From: Muribaculaceae bacterium
GTDB taxonomy: Bacteria > Bacteroidota > Bacteroidia > Bacteroidales > Muribaculaceae
NCBI GenBank assembly: GCA_009775225.1
Contig: VSPE01000026.1
Span: 1-30,755, forward strand
DNA length: 30,755 nt
Direction of reading: 5' to 3'
Position 1 is the stretch's first letter. Each line of letters begins with the position of its first letter. This document shows positions 23,128 to 30,679 of the stretch, piece after piece. The position numbers and the translations under genes were made by a program. Below the pieces are notes generated by a model that did no database searches, was not told the DNA's origin, and worked only from the letters and a program-made list of their open reading frames with translations.

Positions 23128-23166
23128 ACTTTAACCGAAAAATCGCTCGGCAGCCATAACACGGTG

Positions 23167-23259
23167 CGACCACCTCCGGGGTCGTTCCATGTGACACACA
23201 TCCCGTACCCCGGGTAACGAGCACCCGGGGCTAACATCAATGGCCAGGCCTCCGGCCTG
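23167..23259. repeat. Cluster of four consecutive hairpins upstream of the mut promoter
   Basis: Four perfect stems follow one another: CGACC/GGTCG (23167-23184), ATGTG/CACAT (23189-23201), CCCCGGGT/ACCCGGGG (23208-23230) and CAGGCC/GGCCTG (23245-23259). The block is G/C rich within an A/T-rich intergenic region between the divergent mutA and crcB genes. It does not look coding. It could be a structured RNA, a dispersed repeat or a protein-binding DNA site. The rest of the 22996-23348 gap holds the mut leader, its promoter and a short A/T-rich stretch before crcB. Confidence 0.6.
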
Positions 23260-23348
23260 TCTTGCGCCTGCCATATTGCAGATTTCACTCTATTGCCGGC
23301 AAACTAAACCGTGGGATTAATAAGAAACATTTAACACACTTGTGCACT

Positions 23349-23720
23349 ATGATTAAAATGATGTTATTGGCCGGTGCCGGCGGTTTTGTAGGCACGTGCG
23401 GCCGCTTCCTGATTGGAAAATGGAGTTCAGCCATGTTCCACGGTGCGTTTCCTATGGGAACCTTTCTCGTAAATATTATCGGCTGCTTCATCATAGGCCT
23501 GCTCTTCGGTCTGCTCGAAAAAGCCCATGTGATGACTACCGGCGAAAACGTGATGCTCATCACGGGTTTCTGCGGCGGTTTCACCACATTCTCGTCGTTT
23601 GCCGACGACCTTTGGGTACTCGGCAACAAGGGCGACTGGACTACATCGCTCATCTACCTGCTCGCATCCGTCATCCTCGGCGTTCTCCTCGTATGGGCCG
23701 GCCGCGCTCTCATCCGCTGA
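23349..23720 (+). CDS. crcB: Fluoride ion channel CrcB/Fluc
   Basis: CrcB forms a dimeric fluoride export channel in the inner membrane. The 123 residues carry four membrane helices and the family motifs GAGGFVGTCGRF near the N-terminus, FLVNIIGCFIIG near 40, and GFCGGFTTFSSFADD near 75, which lines the pore. I chose the start at 23349 (MIKMMLLAGAGGF) because the conserved sequence begins there; the frame is open further upstream through the intergenic region without homology. This is one of only two plus-strand genes here and is divergent from mutA. No fluoride riboswitch was recognised upstream. A long hairpin follows the stop. Confidence 0.95.
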   Translation: MIKMMLLAGAGGFVGTCGRFLIGKWSSAMFHGAFPMGTFLVNIIGCFIIGLLFGLLEKAHVMTTGENVMLITGFCGGFTTFSSFADDLWVLGNKGDWTTSLIYLLASVILGVLLVWAGRALIR

Positions 23721-23735
23721 CATACATCTCTATAT

Positions 23736-23782
23736 ACATAGAAAGCCGCATCGTCCCACTTGGGCGATGCGGCTTTCTATGT
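23736..23782. terminator. Bidirectional terminator-like hairpin between converging crcB and GLUG lipoprotein genes
   Basis: Arms 23736-23753 and 23765-23782 pair perfectly over 18 bases, and an inner CCCA/TGGG pairing nearly closes the loop. The hairpin lies between the crcB stop (plus) and the end of the surface operon (minus). Neither side has a long T-run, but T-rich sequence occurs within the stem, so it can serve both directions. Confidence 0.7.
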
Positions 23783-23807
23783 TATATGGATAGGATTAGG
23801 TCGTAGC

Positions 23808-24128
23808 TCACTGTGCAGACTGAACATTTACACCAAAGGTAGTGTTAGACCCGGGAAGTGTGCCGCTCGAAACCAGACCGGCAAAGGCGCCGATAGTATG
23901 GTTATCTCCATCGAATGTTCCGCAGAAGGGCGCCTGAGCACCATTGCGCTCAAAGCTGCCAATAGGAGCGAACTCCTCCGTCGGGTCAAGTGCGATATCG
24001 GCGGTGAGCTTTACAGTGATACCTGCCATGTTATTACCGCCTTTGACAATTCCGGCCAAAGCCTTGAGAGCCTCAGGGGTGTATGGCAAGAGTGCCGTCG
24101 GCCGGTTTGAGGACAGACACCGACACAT
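23808..24128 (-). pseudogene. Frameshifted 3' tail of the GLUG lipoprotein gene
   Basis: Read in the -1 frame relative to the upstream gene, this tail continues with TPEALKALAGIVKGGNNMAG, then ITVKLTADIAL and FCGTFDGDNHTIGAFAGL, ending in SAQ. It resembles the start of a second GLUG beta-helix segment. The intact paralog has the equivalent NTPAEFMGLAQLVNG and FKGVIDGNNATISNF. It overlaps the end of the 24073-25755 frame. Removing one base of the G4 tract at 24076-24079 (C4 on the coding strand) would join both parts into a protein of roughly 648 residues. It may be a true mutation, a sequencing error or a slip site. It is unlikely to be an independent gene. Confidence 0.7.
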
Positions 24129-25755
24129 TGTTTACGGTGTTGTTCTCCACGGTGGCGCTGGCCGACACCATAGTGCCTACCACTTCGCCTGCGTCGGGCT
24201 TGCGAGTGGCAGCGCCGTCGTAGTCAGGCTCGGTCATGTCAGCGATAACCTTCACGTTGGTGATTGTATTACCAGTAACTACAGCCGCACCGTTTGTCGC
24301 ACCCACGAGGCCGCCCACCTTACGGTACGCGGTAATGGTGGCATTGCTCACCGAGCAGTTGGTGACATATGCGTTCGGTTCGGCCGAAAGATAGCCGGTG
24401 ATACCGCCCACGTTGTTGGCATCGTCGTATTTGCCGTTTACAAGGCGGGGGGTTGAAGTCACGGTGGCACCGTCGACATGCACATTGTCGATACGCGAGC
24501 AGAGACCGTCGCCGGAGACAACGCCGGCCTTATAGTTGCCGGTCACGGTAGCGTTGGTAAACTTCACATTCCTGATGTAGCCTATAGCGTAACCGAAGAA
24601 ACCGGCTGCGTCGGGGTCGCTGACAGTCATGTTCGACACCGTGTGGTTATCGCCGTCGAAAGTAATCCATGAAGAGTTGCCGTCAAGTCGCATGGGAGTC
24701 CACTCCACGCCGGCGAGGTCGATGTCGGCACCGAGCTTCATGGTGCAACCCTTGAACTTGGCGGGACTTGCCTTGGACTGCGCGTTGAGCCATACAAGGC
24801 CTTCGGTGCTCATTGCGGTATAGGTCTTTGTAGCCTCATCGAAGAATACGCCGGGGGCAATCTGCTGGCTAATATCCACATTGTTATTGTCGTCGAAGCC
24901 GGGTAGGATTTCCACGTCGAACACTGCGGGGTTGGTGAGTAGCGCTCCATAGATGTTGGTGCGGTAGTTGCGTTGCACGGGCACGGCGGTGAAGCTCAGC
25001 TCTGCGTTGAGGGCGAAGTCGGTGGAGACCTTCACGTCGGCCACGGCCTTGTCGGCGGCGGCGAGGATGTAGTTCATCGACAGATAGGTATAGGTCTTGT
25101 CGCCTACAGAGGCAGTACCTGTAGGCAGGTCGGAGAGGTTGAAGGTCACTTCGGCAAGCTCATCCACTTTCCCGTCGGCCAGGTTGAGCACGGAGGGAAG
25201 CTCCATGGTAAGGCCGGTCTGCTTTACCTCTACGCCCGATGCAAGAGCTTCGGCGTAGTCGGAGGTGAGCACGTTGAGCTGCGCGAAGGGACGCTTGAGC
25301 TGCACGGTCTTATGTATGGGGCCGTTGACGGTGAGGCCGGCTTCGGTAACGAAGAAAGCATCGCGGCTCTCGTCGTTGGCTGCACCGTCGTATGTCACGG
25401 AGATAGTCCGCTCGGTGGTGCTGTAGGTGTAGGGAGCGTCAGGAGCCTGTGCCCAGAATACTACATCGTAGGTCTTGCCGGTTACGAGGGCCAGCTCGAC
25501 GGTTGCGTGAAGACCGTCGAAAGTAGCCTCTTTGGAGAAGAGGTATTCGGGCGTTTCGCCGTCGACCGAGTAGACGTATGCCTTAAGGTCGGTAGCAGAG
25601 AGTCCGTCGCCGTAGGCACGCGAGCCGAGGGCTGGAAGTTCGGCGGTGAAGACAACGTTGCCGTCGCCGCCGGCGGGAGCCGAAAAGTCTTCGTTGGAGC
25701 AGGATGCCGCAAGAAGGGCTACCGCTGCCATGCTTACATAAACGTGTTTTTTCAT
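24073..25755 (-). CDS. GLUG-type surface lipoprotein, paralog 1 (probably truncated by frameshift)
   Basis: The 560-residue product starts with a lipoprotein signal, LLAASC, followed by SNEDF; acidic residues just after the cysteine suit surface export in Bacteroidetes (inference). Residues about 33-300 form a beta-rich module like the FimA/DUF6562-type fold, with GSRAYGDGL and TYTYLSMNYILAA. From about 330 a GLUG-like beta-helix region follows, with FDGDNHTVSNMTV, NVGGITGYLS and KVGGLVGATNG. The module at about 33-300 is nearly identical in DNA to that of the next gene upstream, while the beta-helix differs. The frame ends at LAIHP and a second frame continues the homology to 23808. It is the last gene of the surface operon. 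Adhesin or fimbrial tip is a plausible role, not shown. Confidence 0.75.
   Translation of the reverse strand: MKKHVYVSMAAVALLAASCSNEDFSAPAGGDGNVVFTAELPALGSRAYGDGLSATDLKAYVYSVDGETPEYLFSKEATFDGLHATVELALVTGKTYDVVFWAQAPDAPYTYSTTERTISVTYDGAANDESRDAFFVTEAGLTVNGPIHKTVQLKRPFAQLNVLTSDYAEALASGVEVKQTGLTMELPSVLNLADGKVDELAEVTFNLSDLPTGTASVGDKTYTYLSMNYILAAADKAVADVKVSTDFALNAELSFTAVPVQRNYRTNIYGALLTNPAVFDVEILPGFDDNNNVDISQQIAPGVFFDEATKTYTAMSTEGLVWLNAQSKASPAKFKGCTMKLGADIDLAGVEWTPMRLDGNSSWITFDGDNHTVSNMTVSDPDAAGFFGYAIGYIRNVKFTNATVTGNYKAGVVSGDGLCSRIDNVHVDGATVTSTPRLVNGKYDDANNVGGITGYLSAEPNAYVTNCSVSNATITAYRKVGGLVGATNGAAVVTGNTITNVKVIADMTEPDYDGAATRKPDAGEVVGTMVSASATVENNTVNNVSVSVLKPADGTLAIHP
24880..25660 (-). repeat. Duplicated N-terminal module, copy 1
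   Basis: This stretch is highly similar to 27060-27860. It includes an identical 54-base run at 25015-25068 that matches 27205-27258. It encodes the shared N-terminal domain of the two GLUG lipoproteins. Similarity falls off toward the signal peptide and stops at the beta-helix boundary. Confidence 0.85.
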
Positions 25756-25782
25756 CGTCTTGAAGTGTTATAATAAAGTGGT

Positions 25783-27951
25783 TTACTGAACGGGGGCGTA
25801 TGTGTTGCCTTCAATAGAAGAATTGGCACCCGAGGTGTTGTCATACACGATTTCGCCTTTGAGGCCTGCTGTCATCTGAGTCTCGGTATTGGTGGTCGAG
25901 AGACAGCCGGTAACGGTTAGGAGGCCGGTTGTTTCGGGCATTGCATTGCCGATGTTCTGATATACGGTGATACCAGCCGCTATAGACGAAGGCCCTGCCG
26001 TAATCTGCCTGGCGTAGTTATTGCAGTCCTTAATTGTGGCGTTGCGGTAGGTAAGGCCAACGATGCCCGACACGTCATTACCTTTTGCAGCGACAACATC
26101 GCCATAGTTCTCACATTCTACAATGTTGATTTCGCCGTAGTTGGCATACGAGCCGGGGATATTGTCATATTTAATCCAGCCAACAATACCGCCGAAGCCG
26201 AGGCTTGTGCTTTCGCTGCCGTCAACGTTACCGCGGTTGATGCACTTCGATATAGTGCCGAATGCATTCTGCTGACCTACAATACCACCGGTCGAATTGT
26301 TGCATGACGAGACGGTACCAGTGTTGGTGCAGCCGCTGATGTTGGCAGCCGAAAGTCCTGCGATGCCGCCTGCACATACGTTGTCGGCGTGGATGTTGCC
26401 GGTGTTGATACAATCGGATATAGTCATCACCTTGCCGATGCGGGTGTAGTATGCTGCGCCTACGATACCGCCCACATTGTTGGTGGTGCCGCTTACATCG
26501 GCAGCATTGGAGCAACCTGTCACGGCAGCATCAATCATCATGCGGCCTACGATGCCGCCTACGCCCTGCTTGCCGCTCACGCTGCCCGAGAGCACATGCA
26601 CATTGGTGACTTTGGCACCCGCGGTGAGCATGGAAACCACAGCAGCCTGCTCGCAGTTGGGAGCGCTGATAGTGAAATCCTCGAAGCTTATGTTCTTAAG
26701 CTCGGCACCTGCTCCTGTGAGGTTTGCAATGAAGCCCACATTGGCGTCGGCATTTTCATTGGTGATAGTGAAGTTGCTTATAGTGGCGTTGTTGCCGTCA
26801 ATCACACCTTTGAACGATTTACCCAGTGCGACGCCGCCCAAACGGCTTGAGCCGTTAGCTATTGGAGTTATTTCGTGACCGCCGAAATCGATGTCGCCGG
26901 CAAGAGTCACGGTGTAGCCTTCGAAGTTGCGGGCAGAGGCGCCGTTGGTGCCGTTCACCAGCTGAGCAAGGCCCATAAATTCTGCGGGAGTATTCACAGC
27001 TACAGTCTTGGCAGTCTCGTCAACCACGGGTACAGTCACAGTGGTACCGTCCCAAGGCTCTACCGAAACATTGTTGTCGTCGTCGAAGCCGGGGAGGATT
27101 TCCACGTCGAAGATTGCGGGGTTGGTGAGGAGCGCGCCGTAGATGTTGGTGCGGTAGTTGCGCTGCACGGGCACGGCGGTGAAGCTCAGCTCTGCGTTGA
27201 GAGAGAAGTCGGTGGAGACCTTCACGTCGGCCACGGCCTTGTCGGCGGCGGCGAGGATATAGTTCATCGACAGATAGGTGTAGGTCTTGCCGTTCATCTC
27301 GGTAGTGCCAGTGGGAAGGTCGGAGAGAACGAAGGTCTCTTCGGCAAACTTATCCACTTTGCCGTCAGCCAGATTGAGCACGGAGGGAAGCTCCATGGTA
27401 AGGCCGGTCTGCTTCACCTCGACGCCCGACGTAAGTGCCTCGGCATAGTCGGTGGTGAGCACGTTGAGCTGCGCGAAGGGACGCTTGAGCTGCACTGTCT
27501 GCTGCACGGGGCCTGCAACCTTGAAAGCTTCTGTGGCCATGAAGAAAGCGTCGCGGGTCTCATCGTTGGCAGGAGTACCGCTATAGGTCACAGTAACAGT
27601 TTGGTCGGTGGTGCTGTAGGTGTAGGGAGCGTCGGGTGCCTGTGCCCAGAACACTACTTTATAGGTCTTTCCGGTTACGAGCGCCAGCTCCACGGTTGCA
27701 TGAAGATTGTCGAACGTGGCAGTCTTGTCGAAGAGATACTTCTCTGTTTCTCCGGCTTCTGCCGAATATACGTATGCCGTAAGATTGGTTGCGGTGAGGC
27801 CGTCGCCGTATGCGCGAGAACCCAGCACGGGCAGCTCGGCGGTGAAAACCACGGTACCGTCGTCGGCTACTGGAGCCGAAAATTCTTCGTTTGAGCACGA
27901 TACGAGCGCCATAGCGGCGAAAGTAAAGCTTGCAAATAGTACTTTTTTCAT
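25783..27951 (-). CDS. GLUG-type surface lipoprotein, paralog 2
   Basis: This 722-residue lipoprotein has signal MALVSC followed by SNEEF, which suits surface display. Residues about 33-300 are the module shared with paralog 1, containing FVFTAEL-like strands, QLKRPFAQLNVLT and TNIYGALLTNPAIFDVEILP. From about 330 to 700 there are many GLUG-like repeats: GVGGIVGRM, NVGGIVGAAYY, CAGGIAGLSA, STGGIVGQQ, GFGGIVGWI and DVSGIVGLT. Each follows a Cys-containing strand such as GCSNAADVSG, ISDCINTGNI or ISGCTNTGTV. This spacing suggests a regular beta-helix of about 25-30 residues per turn. It lies 32 bases after the FimB-like gene, with no promoter seen. A surface adhesin or glycan-binding stalk is likely; the ligand is unknown. 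Confidence 0.82.
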   Translation of the reverse strand: MKKVLFASFTFAAMALVSCSNEEFSAPVADDGTVVFTAELPVLGSRAYGDGLTATNLTAYVYSAEAGETEKYLFDKTATFDNLHATVELALVTGKTYKVVFWAQAPDAPYTYSTTDQTVTVTYSGTPANDETRDAFFMATEAFKVAGPVQQTVQLKRPFAQLNVLTTDYAEALTSGVEVKQTGLTMELPSVLNLADGKVDKFAEETFVLSDLPTGTTEMNGKTYTYLSMNYILAAADKAVADVKVSTDFSLNAELSFTAVPVQRNYRTNIYGALLTNPAIFDVEILPGFDDDNNVSVEPWDGTTVTVPVVDETAKTVAVNTPAEFMGLAQLVNGTNGASARNFEGYTVTLAGDIDFGGHEITPIANGSSRLGGVALGKSFKGVIDGNNATISNFTITNENADANVGFIANLTGAGAELKNISFEDFTISAPNCEQAAVVSMLTAGAKVTNVHVLSGSVSGKQGVGGIVGRMMIDAAVTGCSNAADVSGTTNNVGGIVGAAYYTRIGKVMTISDCINTGNIHADNVCAGGIAGLSAANISGCTNTGTVSSCNNSTGGIVGQQNAFGTISKCINRGNVDGSESTSLGFGGIVGWIKYDNIPGSYANYGEINIVECENYGDVVAAKGNDVSGIVGLTYRNATIKDCNNYARQITAGPSSIAAGITVYQNIGNAMPETTGLLTVTGCLSTTNTETQMTAGLKGEIVYDNTSGANSSIEGNTYAPVQ
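27060..27860 (-). repeat. Duplicated N-terminal module, copy 2
   Basis: This is the partner of 24880-25660, with an offset near 2190 bases in the best-matching part. It encodes the same domain with scattered, mostly conservative differences. The pattern fits recent duplication or gene conversion limited to this module. Confidence 0.85.
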
Positions 27952-27983
27952 TTTGAGTAGGTTTATTATTTTTTTACAATTTC

Positions 27984-29084
27984 TTATTTTATTTCAATGT
28001 TGAACTCGCCCTCGAAATCAGGCGATATGCCTATTGCACCACCGGCTTTTGTGGTAAGGAAGTCGCCCCTAACAATAGTAAGTCGGGAGCGTTTTAGCGG
28101 CACGTCGAAAGCCGGTATACGCGCCAGAAGGATGTCGTCAGGGTCATATACCTCCATAGCCACTGTCACGGCCGTCTCGCTGCCGTTTACAAATACATGG
28201 TCGAACGCCACTTCGGCCTCATCGTCGCTGACAGCGCGAATGGTAGAGTCATATATTACACCCGTCCATGAATCGGCGGGGCGGTTAGTGAACATATTGA
28301 ACGAGCACGGCATAAAGCGCGTGTACATCATCTTCACCCTGTAGTCGCTGAGAGCCGGTGCTCTCGAGGGTTCTCTGCTGTCGCCTTCGGCCTCCACGGC
28401 ATCGCCGCGAGTGTCTGAGCGCGATTGCTCGATGAAACGCCGGAGGTCGGTGGAGATAAACCGGTACATCGCCATAGGACGCTCGTATGCAATTACGGCC
28501 TCGTTGACAGGCACAAGAGCAGAAGTACCGTCGTCGGCACGGCTCAGCACCGAAGTTTCGGCAGAACCGACGAAGGCATCGCGCCACGGGTTCGACCCGC
28601 TATGGTTGTAGCGGTCGGCTAATATTATTTCCTCGAAGTCCGATGTATTATAATATGTATCATGGTCAGTACCGGCTTCTACAAAGTCAACCCATGAGTA
28701 GAGGCGATAGTCGCCGTCCGGAATATTTACATTTATAATGGTATCGAGATTTTCGGCGTAATGACGGGTAAAGATAATCGTGGTGTCGGGCGTTCGGATG
28801 ACATCGCCGGAACGGCTGAGGCTGAACGCTTTTACGATATACCTTGCATCGTGAGGGATAAGGGCTGCTTCAGGGCCGCGGGAGCGCGACTTGGCGAGCT
28901 GGCCCGTTTCGTATTCGTAGACCCCTAACAGGGGCAACGATTTATCAAAGGAAAGACTGAGGCGGAAAGGACGCGTGTCGGGAACGGGCTTATCCGCAAT
29001 AGGAGGCTTTGGCTCCTGATGTATGCAGCATCCGGCGAAAATAAGACCCAATGCCGCGTGAGCGAACATACGAATGGGCTTCAT
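27984..29084 (-). CDS. FimB/Mfa2- or DUF6562-like lipoprotein
   Basis: This 366-residue lipoprotein has lipobox LIFAGC followed by CIHQEP. The centre contains YRLYSWVDFVEAGTDHDTYYN, then a DFEEI strand and WRDAFVGSAETSV, a pattern I associate with DUF6562/FimB-type beta-sandwich proteins of Bacteroidales fimbriae. The C-terminal half is beta-rich and ends FEGEFNIEIK. In Mfa/Fim systems such proteins anchor the fibre to the outer membrane or start assembly (family knowledge). Whether it plays that part here is an inference. Its start overlaps the DUF3575-like gene by 4 bases (ATGA), so the two products are made together. The two GLUG lipoproteins follow. Confidence 0.75.
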   Translation of the reverse strand: MKPIRMFAHAALGLIFAGCCIHQEPKPPIADKPVPDTRPFRLSLSFDKSLPLLGVYEYETGQLAKSRSRGPEAALIPHDARYIVKAFSLSRSGDVIRTPDTTIIFTRHYAENLDTIINVNIPDGDYRLYSWVDFVEAGTDHDTYYNTSDFEEIILADRYNHSGSNPWRDAFVGSAETSVLSRADDGTSALVPVNEAVIAYERPMAMYRFISTDLRRFIEQSRSDTRGDAVEAEGDSREPSRAPALSDYRVKMMYTRFMPCSFNMFTNRPADSWTGVIYDSTIRAVSDDEAEVAFDHVFVNGSETAVTVAMEVYDPDDILLARIPAFDVPLKRSRLTIVRGDFLTTKAGGAIGISPDFEGEFNIEIK

Positions 29085-29836
29085 GGCTTGTTGCCTCCTT
29101 TCTTAAGGTCGATTGTGTAACCGAAGCTCACTCCCACATGGTCGATGCCAACAAAGGCTTTCCTGACCGTGCTCTTCACCGCTCCCGAATAGCGGTTGTC
29201 GATGTGGTCGTAATAGGCGCGGTATACACCGACGCCCAATGAGAGTTCCAGTTTCCAGCGCCCCGACTTACCCAGAGTTCGCCGCCAGCCACCCTCCAGA
29301 CCTCCGCCGAGAGCCGGCGAACGGCCCTTGTGGTCCTGGATGCGGTCGCTGCCTCCAAGCGACATATTGTACCAAGCCAAACCTACATGCGCGCCCACAA
29401 AGAAGCCAGTGTGTCCGAGCACCTTGTCGCGGTCGAACCAGTAGCGGATGCCAGGCTGAAAAGCAGCCACGCGGAAGCGCACTCTGTGGGAGAAGTAGTC
29501 CAGATTGGAATAATACATCGGGAGCTGCACCGACCATTGCTTCCACTCAAGCTCAAACACGGCATTGGTGATAAGCGCGGCAGCAGCTACGGCATTTACC
29601 TTGAACGTCATGGCGTTGAGACGGCTCTTTCCATAATATATATCAGGATAGAGTGCAGGGTCAATCTGTGTATAGTCGTAGGGGACGGCAATCGACTTCG
29701 AGGCAACCTCAGCCTGCGGCCACACCTGTGCTCCAGCGTCGAAGCAGGGAACGGCCAGCAAAGCAACGCCTGCGGCTGCCCGCAGGAGCACCACCGAAAT
29801 AGTTGCTTTCGTTGTTGAGGAGTGTGTGTAAGTCAT
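29081..29836 (-). CDS. DUF3575-like outer-membrane protein
   Basis: This 251-residue protein has an N-terminal signal sequence (SVVLLRAAAGVALLAVPCFDAGAQ). The body reads as alternating amphipathic beta strands, with FKVNAVAAAALITNAVFELEW, SVQLPMYYS, RFRVAAFQPGIRYWFD and FFVGAHVGLAWYN, ending in VSFGYTIDL. This is typical of small outer-membrane beta barrels. The arrangement matches DUF3575 proteins that head Mfa-type fimbrial operons (family knowledge). It is the first gene of the surface operon, with a promoter 22 bases upstream. It probably helps present or anchor the downstream lipoproteins. The start at 29836 is the first ATG after the promoter; a later start is possible because the signal peptide is preceded by a polar stretch. 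Confidence 0.78.
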   Translation of the reverse strand: MTYTHSSTTKATISVVLLRAAAGVALLAVPCFDAGAQVWPQAEVASKSIAVPYDYTQIDPALYPDIYYGKSRLNAMTFKVNAVAAAALITNAVFELEWKQWSVQLPMYYSNLDYFSHRVRFRVAAFQPGIRYWFDRDKVLGHTGFFVGAHVGLAWYNMSLGGSDRIQDHKGRSPALGGGLEGGWRRTLGKSGRWKLELSLGVGVYRAYYDHIDNRYSGAVKSTVRKAFVGIDHVGVSFGYTIDLKKGGNKP

Positions 29837-29857
29837 GCCTGTGTGTTTTTACAGTTG

Positions 29858-29889
29858 CAAAAATAATATAACGAATAGCTATCTACAAG
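29858..29889 (-). promoter_or_regulatory. Promoter of the surface lipoprotein operon
   Basis: On the minus strand CTTG (29886-29889, one mismatch to TTTG) is followed by 20 bases and TATTTTTG (29858-29865), matching the Bacteroidetes consensus. Transcription should begin near 29851, leaving a leader of about 15 bases. Confidence 0.7.
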
Positions 29890-30172
29890 TGTTTCAGCTA
29901 ATTTTAAATATTTTTAGACGCACACAAAATACAATATCGATTTAATCACATAAAATATGTGAATTTGAGTTAATTTTCATTACAACACACATCTACAGTG
30001 CATTACACTGCAAAACGGGGTAAATCGACCCTACACATAGCTGTAGGGGCATAAAAATGCATTTTTGACTATCAGGAGGCGCAATTTTTGCCGGACAACT
30101 TCGACAACTCTTACACTACAGCAACATTTTTATCGAAGCCAACGCAAAAAACGGTATCACAAACGTAAAAAA
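29890..30172. other. A/T-rich divergent intergenic region with small palindromes
   Basis: No gene is seen between the two promoters. The region holds several short perfect inverted repeats: TCACATA-AAA-TATGTGA (29946-29962), CAGTG-CATTA-CACTG (29996-30010), CCCTACA/TGTAGGG around 30031-30050, and AAAAATGCATTTTT just after. These could be regulator sites for the surface operon or RNA hairpins. Confidence 0.4.
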
Positions 30173-30204
30173 TTTGTGTATTAAAAAATTAATGCGTAAA
30201 TTTG
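30173..30204 (+). promoter_or_regulatory. Consensus promoter of rpmH
   Basis: TTTG (30173-30176), 20 bases, then TAAATTTG (30197-30204) gives a full match to the Bacteroidetes vegetative promoter. The predicted start near 30211 leaves a leader of about 39 bases before the rpmH ATG. Confidence 0.85.
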
Positions 30205-30249
30205 CACTCCGAAAACACCCGGAAAATAAATCGAAAAACTATATAGGCA

Positions 30250-30405
30250 ATGAAAAGAACATTCCAACCCTCTAACCGTAAAAGAGTTAACAAGCACGGT
30301 TTCCGCGAAAGAATGGCCACCGCCAACGGCCGCAAAGTGCTTGCACGCCGCCGCGCCAAAGGCCGCGCTTCGCTCACGGTAAGCGACCACATCGCTTCCA
30401 AGTAA
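30250..30405 (+). CDS. rpmH: 50S ribosomal protein L34
   Basis: This 51-residue, strongly basic protein begins MKRTFQPSNRKRVNKHGFRE and continues RMATANGRKVLARRRAKGRA, the full L34 signature. It ends with a Bacteroidetes-type tail, SLTVSDHIASK. It is part of the large ribosomal subunit. The gene is monocistronic here, with a perfect promoter at 30173-30204 and an intrinsic terminator right after the stop. It is divergent from the surface lipoprotein operon. Confidence 0.98.
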   Translation: MKRTFQPSNRKRVNKHGFRERMATANGRKVLARRRAKGRASLTVSDHIASK

Positions 30406-30426
30406 GCCGCTCTTTCACAGAACAAG

Positions 30427-30463
30427 CCCCGTAGCGTTTTTGCTGCGGGGTTTTTCTGTTTTA
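30427..30463 (+). terminator. Intrinsic terminator of rpmH
   Basis: Stem CCCCGTAGC (30427-30435) pairs with GCTGCGGGG (30442-30450), including one G-U pair, and is followed by TTTTTCTGTTTT. It lies 22 bases after the L34 stop codon. Confidence 0.9.
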
Positions 30464-30679
30464 TCCTGCTGCCTTTTCCAAAACTTCAGTTTTTATCAAA
30501 CAATTATTTCTCAATCAATTAAATCATTTTTTTAGACAGGAGAACAGGAGGACGGGGCGAGGAAGAAATTATTTTCTTATCTTTCCGTGCCTTTCTTCTT
30601 CCTTTCCCTGTTCAAAAAAAGGGGGAGCGGATGCAAACCGGGCACCGACTTGATGCCGATGCCCGGTTTGCTGATATAT
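30464..30679. other. Intergenic region with two hairpins, no gene seen
   Basis: A 12-bp perfect stem (GCAAACCGGGCA at 30633-30644, TGCCCGGTTTGC at 30660-30671) lies near the end. Before it, a purine/pyrimidine-rich stretch forms a long imperfect hairpin with GAACAGG (30542-30548) and CCTGTTC (30607-30613), plus GGAAGAA/TTCTTCC inside, followed by A7G5. No coding signal was found. Confidence 0.5.

Noticed and set aside
23052..23288. Minus-strand ORF of 78 residues across the hairpin cluster
   Set aside because: It runs through the promoter and four perfect stems and has no recognisable protein features. The DNA structure explains the open frame better.
23262..23348. Fluoride riboswitch upstream of crcB, or an N-terminally extended CrcB
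   Set aside because: The expected fluoride aptamer pattern is not seen. The upstream in-frame residues have no membrane or family character, and the conserved start MIKMMLLAGAGGF is at 23349.
29946..29962. CRP-type operator
   Set aside because: The palindrome is TCACATA-AAA-TATGTGA. A CRP site needs TGTGA then TCACA, so the half-sites are inverted and the spacing is wrong.
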